Source: Streptomyces curacoi (GTDB lineage Bacteria > Actinomycetota > Actinomycetes > Streptomycetales > Streptomycetaceae). From it: a stretch of 64,000 nt of DNA. The notes under the pieces are model-generated. The model saw only the letters and a list, made by a program, of their open reading frames with translations, had not been told where the DNA came from and searched no databases. Within the stretch, counting starts at the first letter, position 1; each line of letters begins with the position of its first letter. The translations under genes and the position numbers were made by a program. The stretch lies in contig NZ_KQ947986.1 of assembly GCF_001513975.1 (NCBI RefSeq), positions 226,713 through 290,712 on the forward strand. Reading direction: 5' to 3'. Below are positions 63,950-64,000 of this stretch, piece by piece.

Positions 63950-64000
63950 GAGCGGATTCCGTCGCTGTGGGCGTACGTCATATGCGGCTCCGTGCCTTGT
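63946..64000 (-). CDS. Possible 3' end of an upstream gene (partial)
   Basis: On the minus strand a frame enters from beyond the window and stops at a TGA (63948-63946) that overlaps the GAF gene start as ATGA. Only about 17 residues are visible (ending MTYAHSDGIRS), too few to identify, and the frame could be chance. The overlap style matches that of the next two genes, which favours a real operon partner. Confidence 0.35.
   Translation of the reverse strand, partial: QGTEPHMTYAHSDGIRS

Overview
The window looks like a Streptomyces (or very close actinomycete) chromosome. Base composition is strongly GC-rich with G/C-biased third codon positions, GTG and TTG starts occur, and there are tandem GTG/ATG stop-start overlaps. 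Families typical of the genus appear throughout: a type III polyketide synthase, DUF574 methyltransferases, XRE-cupin regulators, a NarL-type two-component system and a CobF-type precorrin methylase. All functional calls come from reading the translated sequence and recalling families; no search was run.

Region 1 (about 154-17793) is a myo-inositol catabolic locus. A LacI-type regulator is divergent from a phytanoyl-CoA-type dioxygenase, an SDR and two Gfo/Idh/MocA dehydrogenases. A convergent five-gene operon encodes IolG, an IolE-like TIM barrel and a sugar ABC transporter (ATPase, permease, lipoprotein). Across a promoter region with a perfect 17-bp inverted repeat lies the operon iolC, a Cgl0159-type aldolase, iolB, iolD, iolA and a GntR regulator. 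Together they cover uptake, oxidation, dehydration, ring opening, isomerisation, phosphorylation, aldol cleavage and formation of acetyl-CoA/propionyl-CoA-level products.

Region 2 (17783-30651) is ordinary chromosome: DUF427, aldo/keto reductase, NUDIX, HIT, tRNA-Pro(GGG), DUF309, CobF, a secreted hydrolase, a HAD phosphatase, a TauE-type permease, thiolase, monoacylglycerol-lipase-like hydrolase, Dps, DUF3140, an HhH endonuclease-like protein and a DUF574 methyltransferase. Region 3 (30676-37691) is a tightly coupled minus-strand operon: XRE-cupin regulator, M24 pita-bread enzyme, 2-oxoacid dehydrogenase E1 alpha and beta, amidohydrolase, bicupin and SDR. Its substrate is unknown, and it is the best candidate here for an undescribed catabolic system. 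Region 4 (37779-44766) has a NarL-type kinase and regulator around a DUF4333-like secreted protein, a lipoprotein, a second DUF574 methyltransferase, a DUF4916/NUDIX-like protein, a FAD oxidoreductase and a SRPBCC protein.

Region 5 (about 44916-57007) is a 12-kb island. It is bounded by a 43-bp direct repeat of the 3' end of tRNA-Pro(GGG): an orphan 3' fragment on the left and an intact tRNA gene on the right. Both ends also carry the same paired GGTCCCCA motif. No integrase is visible and two transposase remnants lie inside. Cargo includes a hemerythrin protein, an srsABC-like phenolic-lipid operon (type III PKS, methyltransferase, flavin oxygenase), a divergent UbiA prenyltransferase, a DUF2071 protein and a Tat-exported berberine-bridge-type oxidase.

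Region 6 (57219-64000) is chromosomal again: MmcQ/YjbR, GNAT, XRE-cupin and LysR genes, the threonine-degradation pair kbl and tdh, a frameshifted Gfo/Idh/MocA gene and a GAF protein.
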